Both the position numbers and the translations under genes were made by a program. A stretch of DNA of 64,000 bases from Rhodospirillales bacterium (lineage in GTDB: Bacteria > Pseudomonadota > Alphaproteobacteria > Rhodospirillales > Defluviicoccaceae): assembly GCA_016793925.1 (NCBI GenBank), contig JAEULH010000010.1:17633-81632 (forward strand), given 5' to 3'. The number at the start of each line of letters is the position of its first letter. Within the stretch, counting starts at the first letter, position 1. This document shows, one piece after another, positions 1 to 10,980 of this stretch. A model generated the notes under the pieces. That model was given only the letters and a program-made list of their open reading frames with translations. It was not told where the DNA came from and did no database searches.

Positions 1-1
1 C

Positions 2-1059
2 GGGCGCGAGCAGCGACGCGCGGCGCTCGAGACGGCGCTGGACCAGCGCATCCTCGTTCTCGACGGCGCCATGGGGACGATGATCCAGCGTCACCGTCTC
101 GAGGAGGCGGACTACCGGGGGCAACGCTTCGCCGGCTGGCCGAGCGACGTCAAGGGCAACAACGACCTCCTCAGCCTGACCAGGCCCGATCTTATCGCCG
201 CCATTCATGCGGACTACCTGGCGGCGGGCGCGGATATCGTCGAAACGAACACCTTCAACTCCACCCGGATCTCCCTGGCCGATTACGGCATGGAAGAGCT
301 GGCGCGAGAACTGAACGAAGCGGGCGCGGCCTTGGCCCGCAAGGCGGCCGATGCGTGGACGGAGAAGACGCCGCAACGGCCTCGCTGGGTAGCGGGCGCG
401 CTGGGCCCGACCAACCGCACCGCTTCGATCTCGCCCGACGTCAATGACGCCGGCGCGCGCAACATCACCTTCGACGGGCTGCGCACCGCCTATCGCGAAG
501 CGGTCGAAGGCCTGATCGCCGGCGGCTGCGACCTGCTCCTGGTGGAGACCGTTTTCGATACGCTCAACGCCAAGGCGGCGCTCTTCGCCATCGATGAGGC
601 CTTCGAAAGCCTCGGCGTGCGCCTGCCGGTGATGGTTTCCGGCACGATTACCGATCTGTCCGGGCGGACGCTGTCCGGCCAGACACCCGAAGCCTTCTGG
701 AACTCGGTCCGCCATGCCCGGCCGCTCGCCATCGGCCTGAACTGCGCGCTGGGCGCCAGTCAGCTCCGCGCCCATGTCGCCGAGCTTGCCCGGGTGGCGG
801 ACACGCGCGTCTGCGCGTATCCCAACGCGGGCCTGCCCAACGAGTTCGGCGGCTATGACGAGGTCGCCGAAACCACCGCCGCCTTCATCGGCGAATGGGC
901 CGAAGCCGGCCTCGTCAATATCGTCGGCGGCTGCTGCGGGACCACACCCGACCACATCGCCGCGATTGCCGCCGCCGTGGCCGGCAAGCCGCCCAGGACG
1001 CCCGCGTCCGTGCCGCCGGCCCTGCGTCTGTCCGGCCTCGAACCGTTCATGCTGGCCTC

Positions 1060-1063
<4 letters not shown>
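2..1063 (+). CDS. Methionine synthase, homocysteine-binding module (split MetH, 5' partial)
   Basis: This is the homocysteine S-methyltransferase domain of cobalamin-dependent methionine synthase, which activates homocysteine with zinc and accepts methyl from methylcobalamin. The frame is open to the left edge and the family's N-terminal [12 protein letters not shown] motif lies at about 47-82, so the true start is just outside the window; the ATG at 71 lies inside that motif. The zinc-ligand cysteines are visible in GLNCALG (about 733-753) and GGCCGTT (about 925-945). The stop TGA (1061-1063) overlaps the ATG of the next gene (1060-1062), which carries the remaining MetH domains. In E. coli all domains form one polypeptide; the two-gene split is common in alphaproteobacteria. 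Translational coupling would keep the two parts stoichiometric. Confidence 0.93.
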
Positions 1064-3717
<2,654 letters not shown>

Positions 3718-3858
3718 ATCCATCCGGCGCGAGGGCCATCGCATGAACCGGGCCGATCGCCGCGCCGAGAAGGTCGATCGGTTCGGAGCGCCGATCGCTG
3801 CGAACGGTGACTGCGGACGACGCCGCAGCCACCGGCGCGAGAGTAGACTTAAGCTAAA

Positions 3859-4839
3859 TCAGAAGCGGTAGCCGAAGCCGATACCGGCGTTCGGGATACC
3901 CTCGTCCCAACTGTTCCGGAACAGATAGTCGTAGCCAATCTTGGTGTAGATGTAAGCCTGATCGCCCATGCCGACCTTGAAGCCGAGCTCGGGACCGACC
4001 AGCGGGCCGTCCTGCGCACCCTTGCCGGTGATGTAGCCGCCGTAGATACCGAAGTACGGCCTGAACACACCGAGCGCGTTCATCTCAAACGTCGGGCCCA
4101 ACGTGCCGCGATAGCCCCAGCCGTCGTCCCCGCTGGTGCCGACCGTGTTGTAGGCGACGAGGTTGAGGGTCAGCGGCAGGTTCTTAGTCGCAAAGAAGTC
4201 GAAGATCAGGTTGCCGCCGACCAGACTTGCCGACGTCTTGCCGCTGTCTCCGCTCGGGTCGGACTCCTTGATGCTGAAGCCGTACCACGGGCCGAAGGCG
4301 ACCGCGCCGCGCGGCACGAACGGCACGGGCGATGCGACGACCGGCTCGGGTTCCACGGGCGCGGGCTCGGCAGCGACCGGAACCGGACGCTCGATCACGA
4401 TCTCGGCGCGACGGTTCTGCGGCTCGTTGACGCCGTCGCCCGTCGGGACAAGCAGGTTGGTCTGACCTTCGCCGACGGTCGTGATGTTCGTCGCCGGCAC
4501 GCCCTGGCGGACCAGTTCGTCGGCAACGGCCGCGGCCCGCCTTTCGGAAAGCCGCTGGTTGTAGGCTTTGGTACCCGTCGTATCGGTGTGGCCGGTGACG
4601 TTAATGCTGACGGCGCCCGTCGCTTTGTACTGCTCGGCCGCTTTGGCCACGACCTCTTGCGCTTCCGGCGTCAACTTCGACTGGTTCAGGCCGAAGAACA
4701 CCAGATACTTGTCGCTCATCATCTCCATATCGCCCGAACTTGCACCGTCGTGCATGCCGGGCATGGTCCCGCCCTGCTGTGCCTGCGCGGCCGGCGCAGC
4801 CATAGCCAGGAGCGAGACCGCAATCAGTAAGCGTTTCAT
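3859..4839 (-). CDS. OmpA-family protein with reversed domain order (OmpA domain first, barrel last)
   Basis: The protein has 326 aa. A signal peptide (MKRLLIAVSLLAMAAPAAQA) precedes a peptidoglycan-binding OmpA-like domain (about 45-150; NVTGHTDTTG and NQRLSERRAAAV are typical). A Pro/Val/Glu-rich linker follows, then about 150 residues rich in alternating hydrophobic and aromatic strands ending in GFGYRF; a C-terminal Phe is the usual signature of a BAM-inserted outer-membrane barrel. Classical OmpA has the barrel first and the binding domain last. The ATG at 4839 is preferred because GGAAGAGG sits 5 nt upstream; an in-frame GTG lies at 4845. The upstream 230 bp are AT-rich and probably hold the promoter. 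It probably links outer membrane and peptidoglycan (inference). Confidence 0.85.
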   Translation of the reverse strand: MKRLLIAVSLLAMAAPAAQAQQGGTMPGMHDGASSGDMEMMSDKYLVFFGLNQSKLTPEAQEVVAKAAEQYKATGAVSINVTGHTDTTGTKAYNQRLSERRAAAVADELVRQGVPATNITTVGEGQTNLLVPTGDGVNEPQNRRAEIVIERPVPVAAEPAPVEPEPVVASPVPFVPRGAVAFGPWYGFSIKESDPSGDSGKTSASLVGGNLIFDFFATKNLPLTLNLVAYNTVGTSGDDGWGYRGTLGPTFEMNALGVFRPYFGIYGGYITGKGAQDGPLVGPELGFKVGMGDQAYIYTKIGYDYLFRNSWDEGIPNAGIGFGYRF

Positions 4840-5071
4840 GTTCACCTCTTCCGCTTCGGTCTGTTCATTGTCACCCGTCCGGACTCACGTCAGTATGGGG
4901 TCTTATATCTTGTAGCGTGTAACGATAATTTTCGCCTTTTAACGCAAACGGTTGCATCAAGTTCCCAAGAAAAGTTGCAGAAAAAGCACACTCGTGTGGC
5001 GTGGATGCCGAACGCGGTTACACGTCACCGCCATAATTCGTTGTTTTGCTTGCTCGTATCCTCTCCGGCGG

Positions 5072-5590
5072 TCAACTGTCGCGCTTGGCTTGGGAATTCT
5101 TGACAAACTGAGAGACACGACCGACCTCCCGCGGATCGGTTTCCACCGTCCGCCGGTCGCTGGGTTGCGGCGTCATCCCCTCGTGCGCGGTGCGACCGCT
5201 TGCGGGGTGGTGGACGACCCTGTTGGCCCGTTTCAATTCCAGCGCCCGGCGCGCAATCTCGGCCTGGCTGGGTTTACGCTCGGCGGCCGCAAATCGCGCC
5301 AGTTCCCTGTTCACGCGCTTGAGCGCATTGCCGAAGATCCGCCGCTTCATCTCCGTGCCGCTGTTGTCGCGTGCGGGCCTGGCACCGCGCGCGTCGGCTT
5401 TGCCCCGGATCTCGCGCCGCTGGCGGTGCGCCACATCCCGCGCCTTGTCGCGCGAGGTTCGCAGTCTTCGCCGCGCTTCGGTCAACGCATCGCGATCGAG
5501 CGCGCTCACGTGCGGGTAGTGGGTTCGCACGACGAGTTCGTGCTCATCCTCCGTCAGAAGTCGCTTCTCCGTCGCCGCGCTGATGCTCAT
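5072..5590 (-). CDS. Conserved hypothetical protein, Arg-rich helical
   Basis: The protein has 172 aa and I do not recognise a domain. It is strongly charged, with Arg/Lys/Glu-rich segments that look helical (for example RRRLRTSRDKARDVAHRQRR at about 40-60), no membrane segment and no signal peptide. The start at 5590 (MSISAATEK) is chosen over an in-frame upstream codon at 5647 because the protein-like character begins there and a GAAGG purine stretch lies 10-11 nt upstream. It stands alone, convergent with nothing obvious. A nucleic-acid-associated role would suit the basic composition, but that is only a guess. Confidence 0.6.
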   Translation of the reverse strand: MSISAATEKRLLTEDEHELVVRTHYPHVSALDRDALTEARRRLRTSRDKARDVAHRQRREIRGKADARGARPARDNSGTEMKRRIFGNALKRVNRELARFAAAERKPSQAEIARRALELKRANRVVHHPASGRTAHEGMTPQPSDRRTVETDPREVGRVSQFVKNSQAKRDS

Positions 5591-5763
5591 CGGTCTTTCG
5601 CCTTCACCAAGGTCCAGGTAGCGTAGCCCTCGAGGCCGCCGCGGCACGACAGATGGAAGTCGCGCCTCCAGCGCCGGCGCCTGTTATCGGCAATTGCCGC
5701 GGCTGAATCCAGCCGACACTTTGCACCACGGCACACTAAAGAGGGCTCAGGAACGGGCGATCG

Positions 5764-6156
5764 ATGAGCGAAAGCAATCCCGACCTCAGGCGCGGGGCGA
5801 CCCTTGTCCGCCGCCGCGATTTCGCATCGGCGCTCGCAGCCGTGCTCGCGGCTTTGCCTGTCGCCGTCGCCGCCGGACGCGCCGCGGCCCAGATCGTCGA
5901 CTGGTCGGCGGACGATGCGGCCCGCTATGCCGCGTTTCGCAAGGCCTTCGGCGAGTACAGCGACCTGAACGACCGCGAGTTCGCCGCCCGGATGGAGACG
6001 CTGTTTCGCACCCTCGACAAGAACCCCGACGCCGACGTGGTCGCCGCCGAAGTCTCGCGCCGCCTGCCGGAATATCGTGATGCCCCGCGCGCTCGCCTCC
6101 AGCGCGAATTGACCTCGCTGTTCCGCAAGGCGCGCCAGCACTTCGAGAGCCCTTGA
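5764..6156 (+). CDS. Small exported protein with twin-arginine-like signal, unknown function
   Basis: The protein has 130 aa. The N-terminus contains RRRDF followed by a hydrophobic alanine-rich stretch ending AGRAAAQ (about 17-45), which fits a Tat or Sec export signal. The mature part is helical and charged (DDAARYAAFRKAFGEYSDL and later RLQRELTSLFRKARQHFE) with no cysteines. I do not recognise the family. It is transcribed away from the upstream hypothetical gene and toward fliP, with 88 bp between its stop and the fliP stop. A small periplasmic helical protein is the most that can be said. Confidence 0.6.
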   Translation: MSESNPDLRRGATLVRRRDFASALAAVLAALPVAVAAGRAAAQIVDWSADDAARYAAFRKAFGEYSDLNDREFAARMETLFRTLDKNPDADVVAAEVSRRLPEYRDAPRARLQRELTSLFRKARQHFESP

Positions 6157-6244
6157 CGGCCGGTCCGCCGCGGACACCGGCGAAGCCGAAGAGGAGCGGA
6201 AGAGCCGGCATCCTGACCGCGCGTGCGGGTACGGCGCCGCGGCC

Positions 6245-7015
6245 TCAGGAGGCGAAGCTGCGCACCAGGCTGCCGACGACCAGCGACCAGCCGTCGACCA
6301 AAACGAAGAAAATGATCTTGAACGGGAGAGCGATGATGATCGGCGGCAGCATCATCATGCCCATCGACATCAGGATCGAGGCGACGACCATGTCGATGAT
6401 CAGGAACGGGATGAAAACGAGAAAGCCGATTTCGAAGGCGCGACGCAACTCGCTGATCATGAACGCCGGCACAAGCACGCGCACGGGCGTTTCGGCCTGC
6501 GCATTGCCGGCGCCTTTCGCCTCCTCCAGCCGCACTTCGGCGAGATCGGCAAACAACGCCAAGTCTTCCGGGCGCACGTGGCGGGACATGAAGGCGTGGA
6601 CCGGCCGCACGGCACGGCTGAACGCGTCCGCCTCGTCGATCTCCCCGGCGACCAGGGGCGCGATTCCGCTGTGATAGGCCTCCTCCAGGGTCGGGGCCAT
6701 CACGAACAGCGTCAGGAACAAAGCGAGGCTGATCAGCACCTGGTTCGGCGGCGTCTGCTGGGTGCCGAGCGCCATGCGAACGAAAGACAGGACCACCACG
6801 ATGCGGGTGAACGACGTCACCATCACCAGGATCGACGGCGCCAGACTGAGAACCGTAAGCAGGGCGATGAGCTGAACGATCCGCCCGGTGGCGGCGCCGT
6901 CGGCGTCGGCGAAGTCGAGCGACATCGACTGCGCCGCGGCCGGTTCAGCCAGGGCAAACACAAATAAGGCGGACAGGCCGGCGAGCAGACCGACGAACGC
7001 GTCTTGGCGTCTCAT
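6245..7015 (-). CDS. fliP: Flagellar export gate protein FliP
   Basis: The protein has 256 aa, the usual size for FliP, a core subunit of the flagellar type III export gate in the inner membrane (with FliQ and FliR). A cleavable-type signal (LLAGLSALFVFALAEPAAAQS) is followed by the family block FVRMALGTQQTPPNQVLISL (about 83-102) and a C-terminal membrane pair ending in LPFKIIFFVLVDGWSLV. I placed the start at the ATG overlapping the fliO stop (ATGA at 7012-7015); an ATG two codons upstream (7021) is equally possible. It is the last gene of a hypothetical-fliO-fliP operon. fliQ and fliR do not follow directly, so the flagellar genes are scattered. Confidence 0.95.
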   Translation of the reverse strand: MRRQDAFVGLLAGLSALFVFALAEPAAAQSMSLDFADADGAATGRIVQLIALLTVLSLAPSILVMVTSFTRIVVVLSFVRMALGTQQTPPNQVLISLALFLTLFVMAPTLEEAYHSGIAPLVAGEIDEADAFSRAVRPVHAFMSRHVRPEDLALFADLAEVRLEEAKGAGNAQAETPVRVLVPAFMISELRRAFEIGFLVFIPFLIIDMVVASILMSMGMMMLPPIIIALPFKIIFFVLVDGWSLVVGSLVRSFAS

Positions 7016-7359
7016 CGCCATGACTCGGCCAGGGCCGTGGCGAAGGTGGGCGCCGGCTCCTTTGCCGGCTGCTCCGGCGCCGGCCCTGCGACCGTCCCGC
7101 CGATCCGGATGCCCGCTTCGACCAGCGTCGCCCCATTCGGACCGAGCACCACCAAATGCTCGACGCTGTCGCGACTGACCAGGACCAGCTTGTGGCGGGC
7201 GTCGAGCAGCGCCGTCTCGCTCACCGTCAGCCGCCGCTCGCCCCCGCGCCGAGGGGCGTGGCCGAGGCCGAAGCGCCGCGCCGCCAATGCCGCCAGGGCG
7301 ATCAGCGCGAGGACGAAGCTGAAGGCGAGCGCGAGCTGCAGGCAGGTCCCCCAGGTCAT
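7012..7359 (-). CDS. fliO: Flagellar biosynthetic protein FliO
   Basis: The protein has 115 aa. It has one N-terminal membrane helix (about 5-28), an Arg-rich stop-transfer region, and a compact cytoplasmic domain with the FliO-like pattern RRLTVSETALLDARHKLVLVS, then a Pro/Ala tail. FliO assists assembly of the FliP ring in the flagellar export apparatus. Its start overlaps the stop of the upstream gene (ATGA at 7356-7359) and its stop overlaps fliP, so the three genes are translationally coupled. The FliO family is poorly conserved, and the position immediately before fliP strengthens the call. Confidence 0.88.
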   Translation of the reverse strand: MTWGTCLQLALAFSFVLALIALAALAARRFGLGHAPRRGGERRLTVSETALLDARHKLVLVSRDSVEHLVVLGPNGATLVEAGIRIGGTVAGPAPEQPAKEPAPTFATALAESWR

Positions 7360-7781
7360 GCCGACCCTCCCGCCGGGCCCGGACGGGGATCCCGGTCGCG
7401 TTCCGAAGCAGGCGTTCGCCGATCCGGGCGCTTGCCGTCGCCCTTGCCGTCATAGGCGCGGAAAGCTGAGCGGCGCGCCGCGGCAGCGATTTCGCGAACG
7501 ACGGGACCGGAGGCGGCCGCGAGATCCTCGCCCAGCGCGTCCATCGCCGCCTGAAGGGCGATCACCCGCGGCGCCAGACCAAGCGTGGCCTCGGCGGACG
7601 CGCGCAGAACGGCGTCGCGCAAATCGACGGTGGCAAATCCGAGCACCGTGAGGTCGACGGCCTGACCCTCCTCGATGAGGCGCCGCGCGCCGGCAATGAG
7701 GACGGCGATGCGCTCAATCCGCACTTCGAGATCGCGCAGCGAGGGTGCGGCGGACGACTGGCTGGGCACGGGCTGATCCAT
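7356..7781 (-). CDS. Hypothetical protein, first gene of the fliOP operon
   Basis: The protein has 141 aa with no recognised domain. The first 110 residues look like amphipathic helices (RDLEVRIERIAVLIAGARRLIEEGQ and later LAAASGPVVREIAAAARRSAF). The C-terminal 30 residues are disordered and Asp/Arg/Pro-rich. It has no signal peptide or membrane segment. It overlaps fliO by four bases and is the promoter-proximal gene, with a CtrA-like box 54 nt upstream. Position suggests a flagellar role; FliN-like or export-accessory proteins often sit here, but the sequence does not show a SpoA/FliN fold clearly enough to claim it. Confidence 0.6.
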   Translation of the reverse strand: MDQPVPSQSSAAPSLRDLEVRIERIAVLIAGARRLIEEGQAVDLTVLGFATVDLRDAVLRASAEATLGLAPRVIALQAAMDALGEDLAAASGPVVREIAAAARRSAFRAYDGKGDGKRPDRRTPASERDRDPRPGPAGGSA

Positions 7782-7834
7782 CGGTCATTGCAGCGATTTT
7801 GTCCGGGTCTTGACCGGAGTTTGGGCCGATGGTC

Positions 7835-7849
7835 TTAACAAGCCCTTAG
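7835..7849 (-). promoter_or_regulatory. Putative CtrA box upstream of the fliO-fliP operon
   Basis: Read on the minus strand the site is CTAA-GGGCTTG-TTAA, matching the CtrA consensus TTAA-N7-TTAA at seven of eight fixed positions with the exact 7-nt spacer. It lies 54 nt upstream of the first gene of a flagellar operon, where CtrA control is known in alphaproteobacteria. A single site found by eye in GC-rich DNA is not proof of binding. Confidence 0.45.
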
Positions 7850-7863
7850 CGCGAGCCTCGGCC

Positions 7864-8583
7864 TCACGCCGGCGGCGGCGGCGTTGAGCTCAGGCGCGGG
7901 TGCGGACGATAGCCTCTTGCGACGACGTAGAGTTCGGCCGATTCCGCACGGGACGCGGGCGGCTTGGCGTGGCGCACGGAGGCGAACGCGCGCTTGAGCT
8001 TCGCGAGAAGGTCGGGCGCGGCGCCGCCCTGCCAGACCTTGGCGATGAAGCTGCCGCCAGGCGCAAGGATCTCCAGCGCCAAATCCAGCGCCGCCTCCGC
8101 GAGCGCAATGATGCGCAGGTGATCCGCCCCGGCATGACCGCTGGCCGCCGGGGCCATGTCGCTGAGTACGACGTCGGCCACCCCGTCGAGAGCGGCTCGA
8201 ACCAGATCCGGAACCTCCGCATCGCGAATGTCGGCTGCGAGCGTCACCGCGCCGCCGAGCGGCTCGATCGGGGTGAGGTCGAGGGCGACGACGGCGCCGC
8301 GCCCTCCCTGCCCGGAGCGCACCCTTTCGATCGCGACCTGCGCCCAGCCGCCGGGCGCCGCGCCAAGATCCACGACCCGGGCGCCGGGTCTGAGCAGATG
8401 GAAGCGGTCGTCGAGCTCCATCAGTTTGAAGGCGGCGCGGGAGCGGTAGCCGAGGCGATGCGCCTTGGCGACATAGGGATCCGCGTGCTGGCGGCGAAGC
8501 CAGCGCGCCGACGAGGCTGATCGCTTCTTTGCCGGCTGCGGCCGCGCCTTTTCGCCGCGACCGGGCCCCGAGCCCCGCTTCAA
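7864..8583 (-). CDS. rlmE: 23S rRNA (uridine-2552-2'-O)-methyltransferase RlmE/FtsJ
   Basis: The protein has 239 aa and uses SAM to methylate U2552 of 23S rRNA during late 50S assembly. It has a Rossmann methyltransferase core with the SAM motif VVDLGAAPGGW (70-80) and the family's K-D-K-E tetrad visible as K53, D142 (LSDMAP), K182 (FIAKVWQG) and E217 (SAELYVVA). A basic 30-residue N-terminal extension probably helps RNA binding, and there is a Pro-rich tail. The start is a TTG at 8583: no ATG or GTG lies in frame just upstream and no clear Shine-Dalgarno sequence is visible, so a slightly different start is possible. Confidence 0.92.
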   Translation of the reverse strand: MKRGSGPGRGEKARPQPAKKRSASSARWLRRQHADPYVAKAHRLGYRSRAAFKLMELDDRFHLLRPGARVVDLGAAPGGWAQVAIERVRSGQGGRGAVVALDLTPIEPLGGAVTLAADIRDAEVPDLVRAALDGVADVVLSDMAPAASGHAGADHLRIIALAEAALDLALEILAPGGSFIAKVWQGGAAPDLLAKLKRAFASVRHAKPPASRAESAELYVVARGYRPHPRLSSTPPPPA

Positions 8584-8713
8584 GGAAGGTCGTCCGGGTT
8601 GCGCTTCGTCATCGTGGTTGACACATTGTCGGCCTGGACAGGCTGGCGCAAGCGCCTCTACAAAATGGGCCGACGCTGTGCTAGAAGCCTCGGCGTGGCC
8701 ACCGCCGTTCTGG

Positions 8714-8787
8714 TGGGGGATAGTTTAGCGGTAGAACTCTCGGCTCTGGACCGAGCGACCCTGGTTCGAATCCAGGTCCCCCAGCCA
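8714..8787 (+). tRNA. tRNA-Gln (anticodon CTG)
   Basis: A 74-nt cloverleaf is readable. The acceptor stem TGGGGGA (8714-8720) pairs with TCCCCCA (8777-8783), followed by discriminator G and an encoded CCA (8785-8787). The anticodon stem CTCGG/CCGAG encloses loop CTCTGGA, giving anticodon CTG, which reads glutamine codon CAG. The T arm CCTGG-TTCGAAT-CCAGG is canonical. A UG-starting acceptor is usual for tRNA-Gln. No tRNA-borne integrated element is visible downstream. Confidence 0.95.
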
Positions 8788-8905
8788 TTGCGCTCGCATC
8801 CACGCACCGCCGCTCGCGACGCCGCCGGTGACGCTGTTCGCGGCGGCGGATCTGTGAGACGATCGGAAATGGTGTAAGCCCTTCCCATCGAGGGATATCG
8901 CGGTC

Positions 8906-10267
8906 GTGGCCTGGGAACACCCGCACGGCAACGGCGCCAACAACAGCTTCGCCGACGTCAACACGGCTCCTGCAGGCGCCGGATTGCTCAGCGTGCCCGG
9001 CCTCGGCTCGTTCGCTCCAGGTGCCGGACCGGTCATCGCGCCCGACGGCACCGTCTATCTCGGCACCACCGAAGGCAGGCTCATTGCGCTGCGCGCCGAC
9101 GGCGGTGAGCTATGGGCCGCCCAACTCCCGTCGCTGCAGGGCATTGTCTCCTCGCCGGTCATCGGCACGGACGGTTCGATCTACGTCGTCGGCCTGTCCC
9201 TGCCGGTTCGCGATCATCGCGAGGGCAGCGTCGTCACGGTCTACCAGGCATGGCTGCACAAGTTCGCGCAGACGGGCGAACGGCTCTGGGACGCCCCTTT
9301 CCCGGCGCAACGCAATCGGGCGTTGCCCTACTACGGTCCGCGGCTGACGGGTGCGCCGAACATCTGGAGATTGGGCGCCGAAGAGTATGCGATCGTTCCA
9401 GTCGTCTATCGCAGCTTCGGAAGAGAATACCATGTCGTCGCGTTTCCGGCACGTGGCGGCACCCCTGTTAGCAGACGAGTTTCCTACATCCCCGACTCGG
9501 TTACAGGCGGCAGCGACTGGAATTGGTGGAATTGGTGGGAGGTACCGTTCGATCACGGCGTGGAAGTGGATCCGATCGCTCTGCCCGGCTTGCCGCCCGT
9601 GGCTGTTTATACGCTTCCGGGTGGGGGAACGCCCTGGATCATGGCGTCCGATCGCGTGCACGACACGGTCGGGATGACATTCGATCCGGCGCAAGGGTTC
9701 TACGAGCACGTCCGCGTGCGGGATGCGAATCGCGCGATGCTGTCTGCGCCGAGCGCGCTTCCCGACTCTCATACAACGGTCGGGACGAACTCGGGCGAGG
9801 TTGTCTTCGTCGGGCCGAGCCAGATCGTGATCCCGCCGGTAAACGCCTTTGGCGGAACGACCGACCCGGAGTACGCGCCCCGGATCTTCGCTTCGCTCAC
9901 TTTGACCGCTGATCCCAGCCTTGCCGTGGTGGTGGGCCTCGACGGACAGTACGCGCTCTTGCGCCGCAACACGGTCGAGTACCGAACTCGTCTCGGGGGA
10001 CCCTCAGTCGTGCCGGCCGCGGCCTCGCGCACGAACGTTTTCGTTTCGACCGACAACGCGCTCGTTACGTTCAATTCCGATGTCACAAGCGAGCTCAGGC
10101 GCTTTCCCTGGCTCGGCGGCGGGACATCGCCGCCCGCGATCGGGCCGAGCGGCCGGGTCTACGCGATCGCATCCAACATTCTCTTCATCTTTCCGCCGCC
10201 GCGCCAGAGACCGCGGCCGGAGGGGCCGGTCGGCGGCGACCGGCCGCCGCCGATCAACCCGGGCTGA
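8906..10267 (+). CDS. PQQ-like beta-propeller repeat protein, unknown function
   Basis: The protein has 453 aa. The repeated short pattern of Gly/Asp turns and beta-strands (for example GPVIAPDGTVYLGTTEGRLI and SSPVIGTDGSIYVVG, and PPAIGPSGRVYAIASNILFI near the end) is typical of PQQ/WD-like propeller blades. No catalytic or cofactor residues can be assigned. A Trp-rich run WNWWNWW lies at about 205-211 and a Pro/Arg tail ends the protein. The only start is a GTG at 8906; the frame upstream is closed by TGA at 8855 without another start. No signal peptide is present, although relatives of this type are often exported, so the N-terminus may be truncated. It is monocistronic, after tRNA-Gln. 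Confidence 0.7.
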   Translation: MAWEHPHGNGANNSFADVNTAPAGAGLLSVPGLGSFAPGAGPVIAPDGTVYLGTTEGRLIALRADGGELWAAQLPSLQGIVSSPVIGTDGSIYVVGLSLPVRDHREGSVVTVYQAWLHKFAQTGERLWDAPFPAQRNRALPYYGPRLTGAPNIWRLGAEEYAIVPVVYRSFGREYHVVAFPARGGTPVSRRVSYIPDSVTGGSDWNWWNWWEVPFDHGVEVDPIALPGLPPVAVYTLPGGGTPWIMASDRVHDTVGMTFDPAQGFYEHVRVRDANRAMLSAPSALPDSHTTVGTNSGEVVFVGPSQIVIPPVNAFGGTTDPEYAPRIFASLTLTADPSLAVVVGLDGQYALLRRNTVEYRTRLGGPSVVPAAASRTNVFVSTDNALVTFNSDVTSELRRFPWLGGGTSPPAIGPSGRVYAIASNILFIFPPPRQRPRPEGPVGGDRPPPINPG

Positions 10268-10356
10268 CGGAAGGGGCGGTTTCCGGGCCGAGCCTGCCTG
10301 GAGGTCGCCGCCGGGCGGACGATGTTCGACCACGGCCAAGGCGTCGGTCGCTGCTG

Positions 10357-10373
10357 TCGCGAGAGGCTCGCGA
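10357..10373. repeat. Perfect inverted repeat upstream of the SNase-like gene
   Basis: TCGCGAG-AGG-CTCGCGA is a perfect 7-bp inverted repeat with a 3-nt centre, followed at once by an AT-rich stretch. It lies 43 nt before the ATG at 10417. It could be an operator for the nuclease gene or the hairpin of a weak terminator for the propeller gene that ends at 10267; the following bases are not a clean U-run. Confidence 0.4.
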
Positions 10374-10416
10374 TAATCATTAAAATTTACCCAAATAGGG
10401 TCTATAGTCGCTCGTC

Positions 10417-10980
10417 ATGAGCACCATGGGGGATGCCGGTCGGCTCCGCGCCGCCGGAAGATTTGACCGTACCGTGCGCGGAAGCGCCCGCGCCTTCGCT
10501 CTCGCCGCCTGCGCCTGGATTGCCCTGCTCTGCGCCACGGCCACCGCCGATGTCAGCGGGACGGCCGTCATCATCGACGGCGACACCATTGACGTCGGCG
10601 GCGAACGGATCCGCCTGCAGGGCATCGATGCGCCGGAAAGCCGCCAGCACTGTTCGGTGGGCGGCAGCGACTGGTCCTGCGGCGAAAGCGCAACCCTGGC
10701 ACTGGAGCATGAAGCCCGCGGCCGAACGGTGAATTGCAAAGGATCGGAGAGAGACCGCTACGGGCGCGTCCTCGCGGTGTGCTTCGCAGGCGACACCGAC
10801 CTGAACGCGATGATGGTCCGCGAAGGTTTTGCGCTCGCCTACCGGCGGTACTCCAGGGAATACGTCGCCGAAGAGGAGGCGGCTCGGGTCGCGCGCAAGG
10901 GCCTTTGGCGCAGCTCGTCCGTCGAACCGTGGAAATGGCGCCGTTCGGGCGCACAGAGGGCGCGGAACGACCGTCAATGA
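10417..10980 (+). CDS. Thermonuclease (SNase-like) family secreted nuclease
   Basis: The protein has 187 aa. A signal-like hydrophobic segment (AFALAACAWIALLCATATA, about 26-44) precedes a staphylococcal-nuclease OB-fold domain. Typical motifs are visible: DGDTI (54-58, calcium-binding Asp), RLQGIDAPE (66-74, containing one catalytic Arg and the Glu), and DRYGR further on with the second Arg. The activity would be calcium-dependent cleavage of DNA/RNA in the periplasm or outside the cell. The -10-like hexamer TATAGT (10403-10408) ends 8 nt before the ATG and no ribosome site fits, so a leaderless message is possible. The stop overlaps the radC start (ATGA at 10977-10980). Confidence 0.85.
   Translation: MSTMGDAGRLRAAGRFDRTVRGSARAFALAACAWIALLCATATADVSGTAVIIDGDTIDVGGERIRLQGIDAPESRQHCSVGGSDWSCGESATLALEHEARGRTVNCKGSERDRYGRVLAVCFAGDTDLNAMMVREGFALAYRRYSREYVAEEEAARVARKGLWRSSSVEPWKWRRSGAQRARNDRQ

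Noticed and set aside
3743..3871. A 42-codon open frame ([10 protein letters not shown]...) after metH
   Set aside because: It has an ATG but a composition dominated by Arg and no ribosome site or homologue I recognise; too weak to call.
8788..8905. Integration site or mobile element next to tRNA-Gln
   Set aside because: No integrase gene and no direct repeat of the tRNA 3' end was seen nearby.
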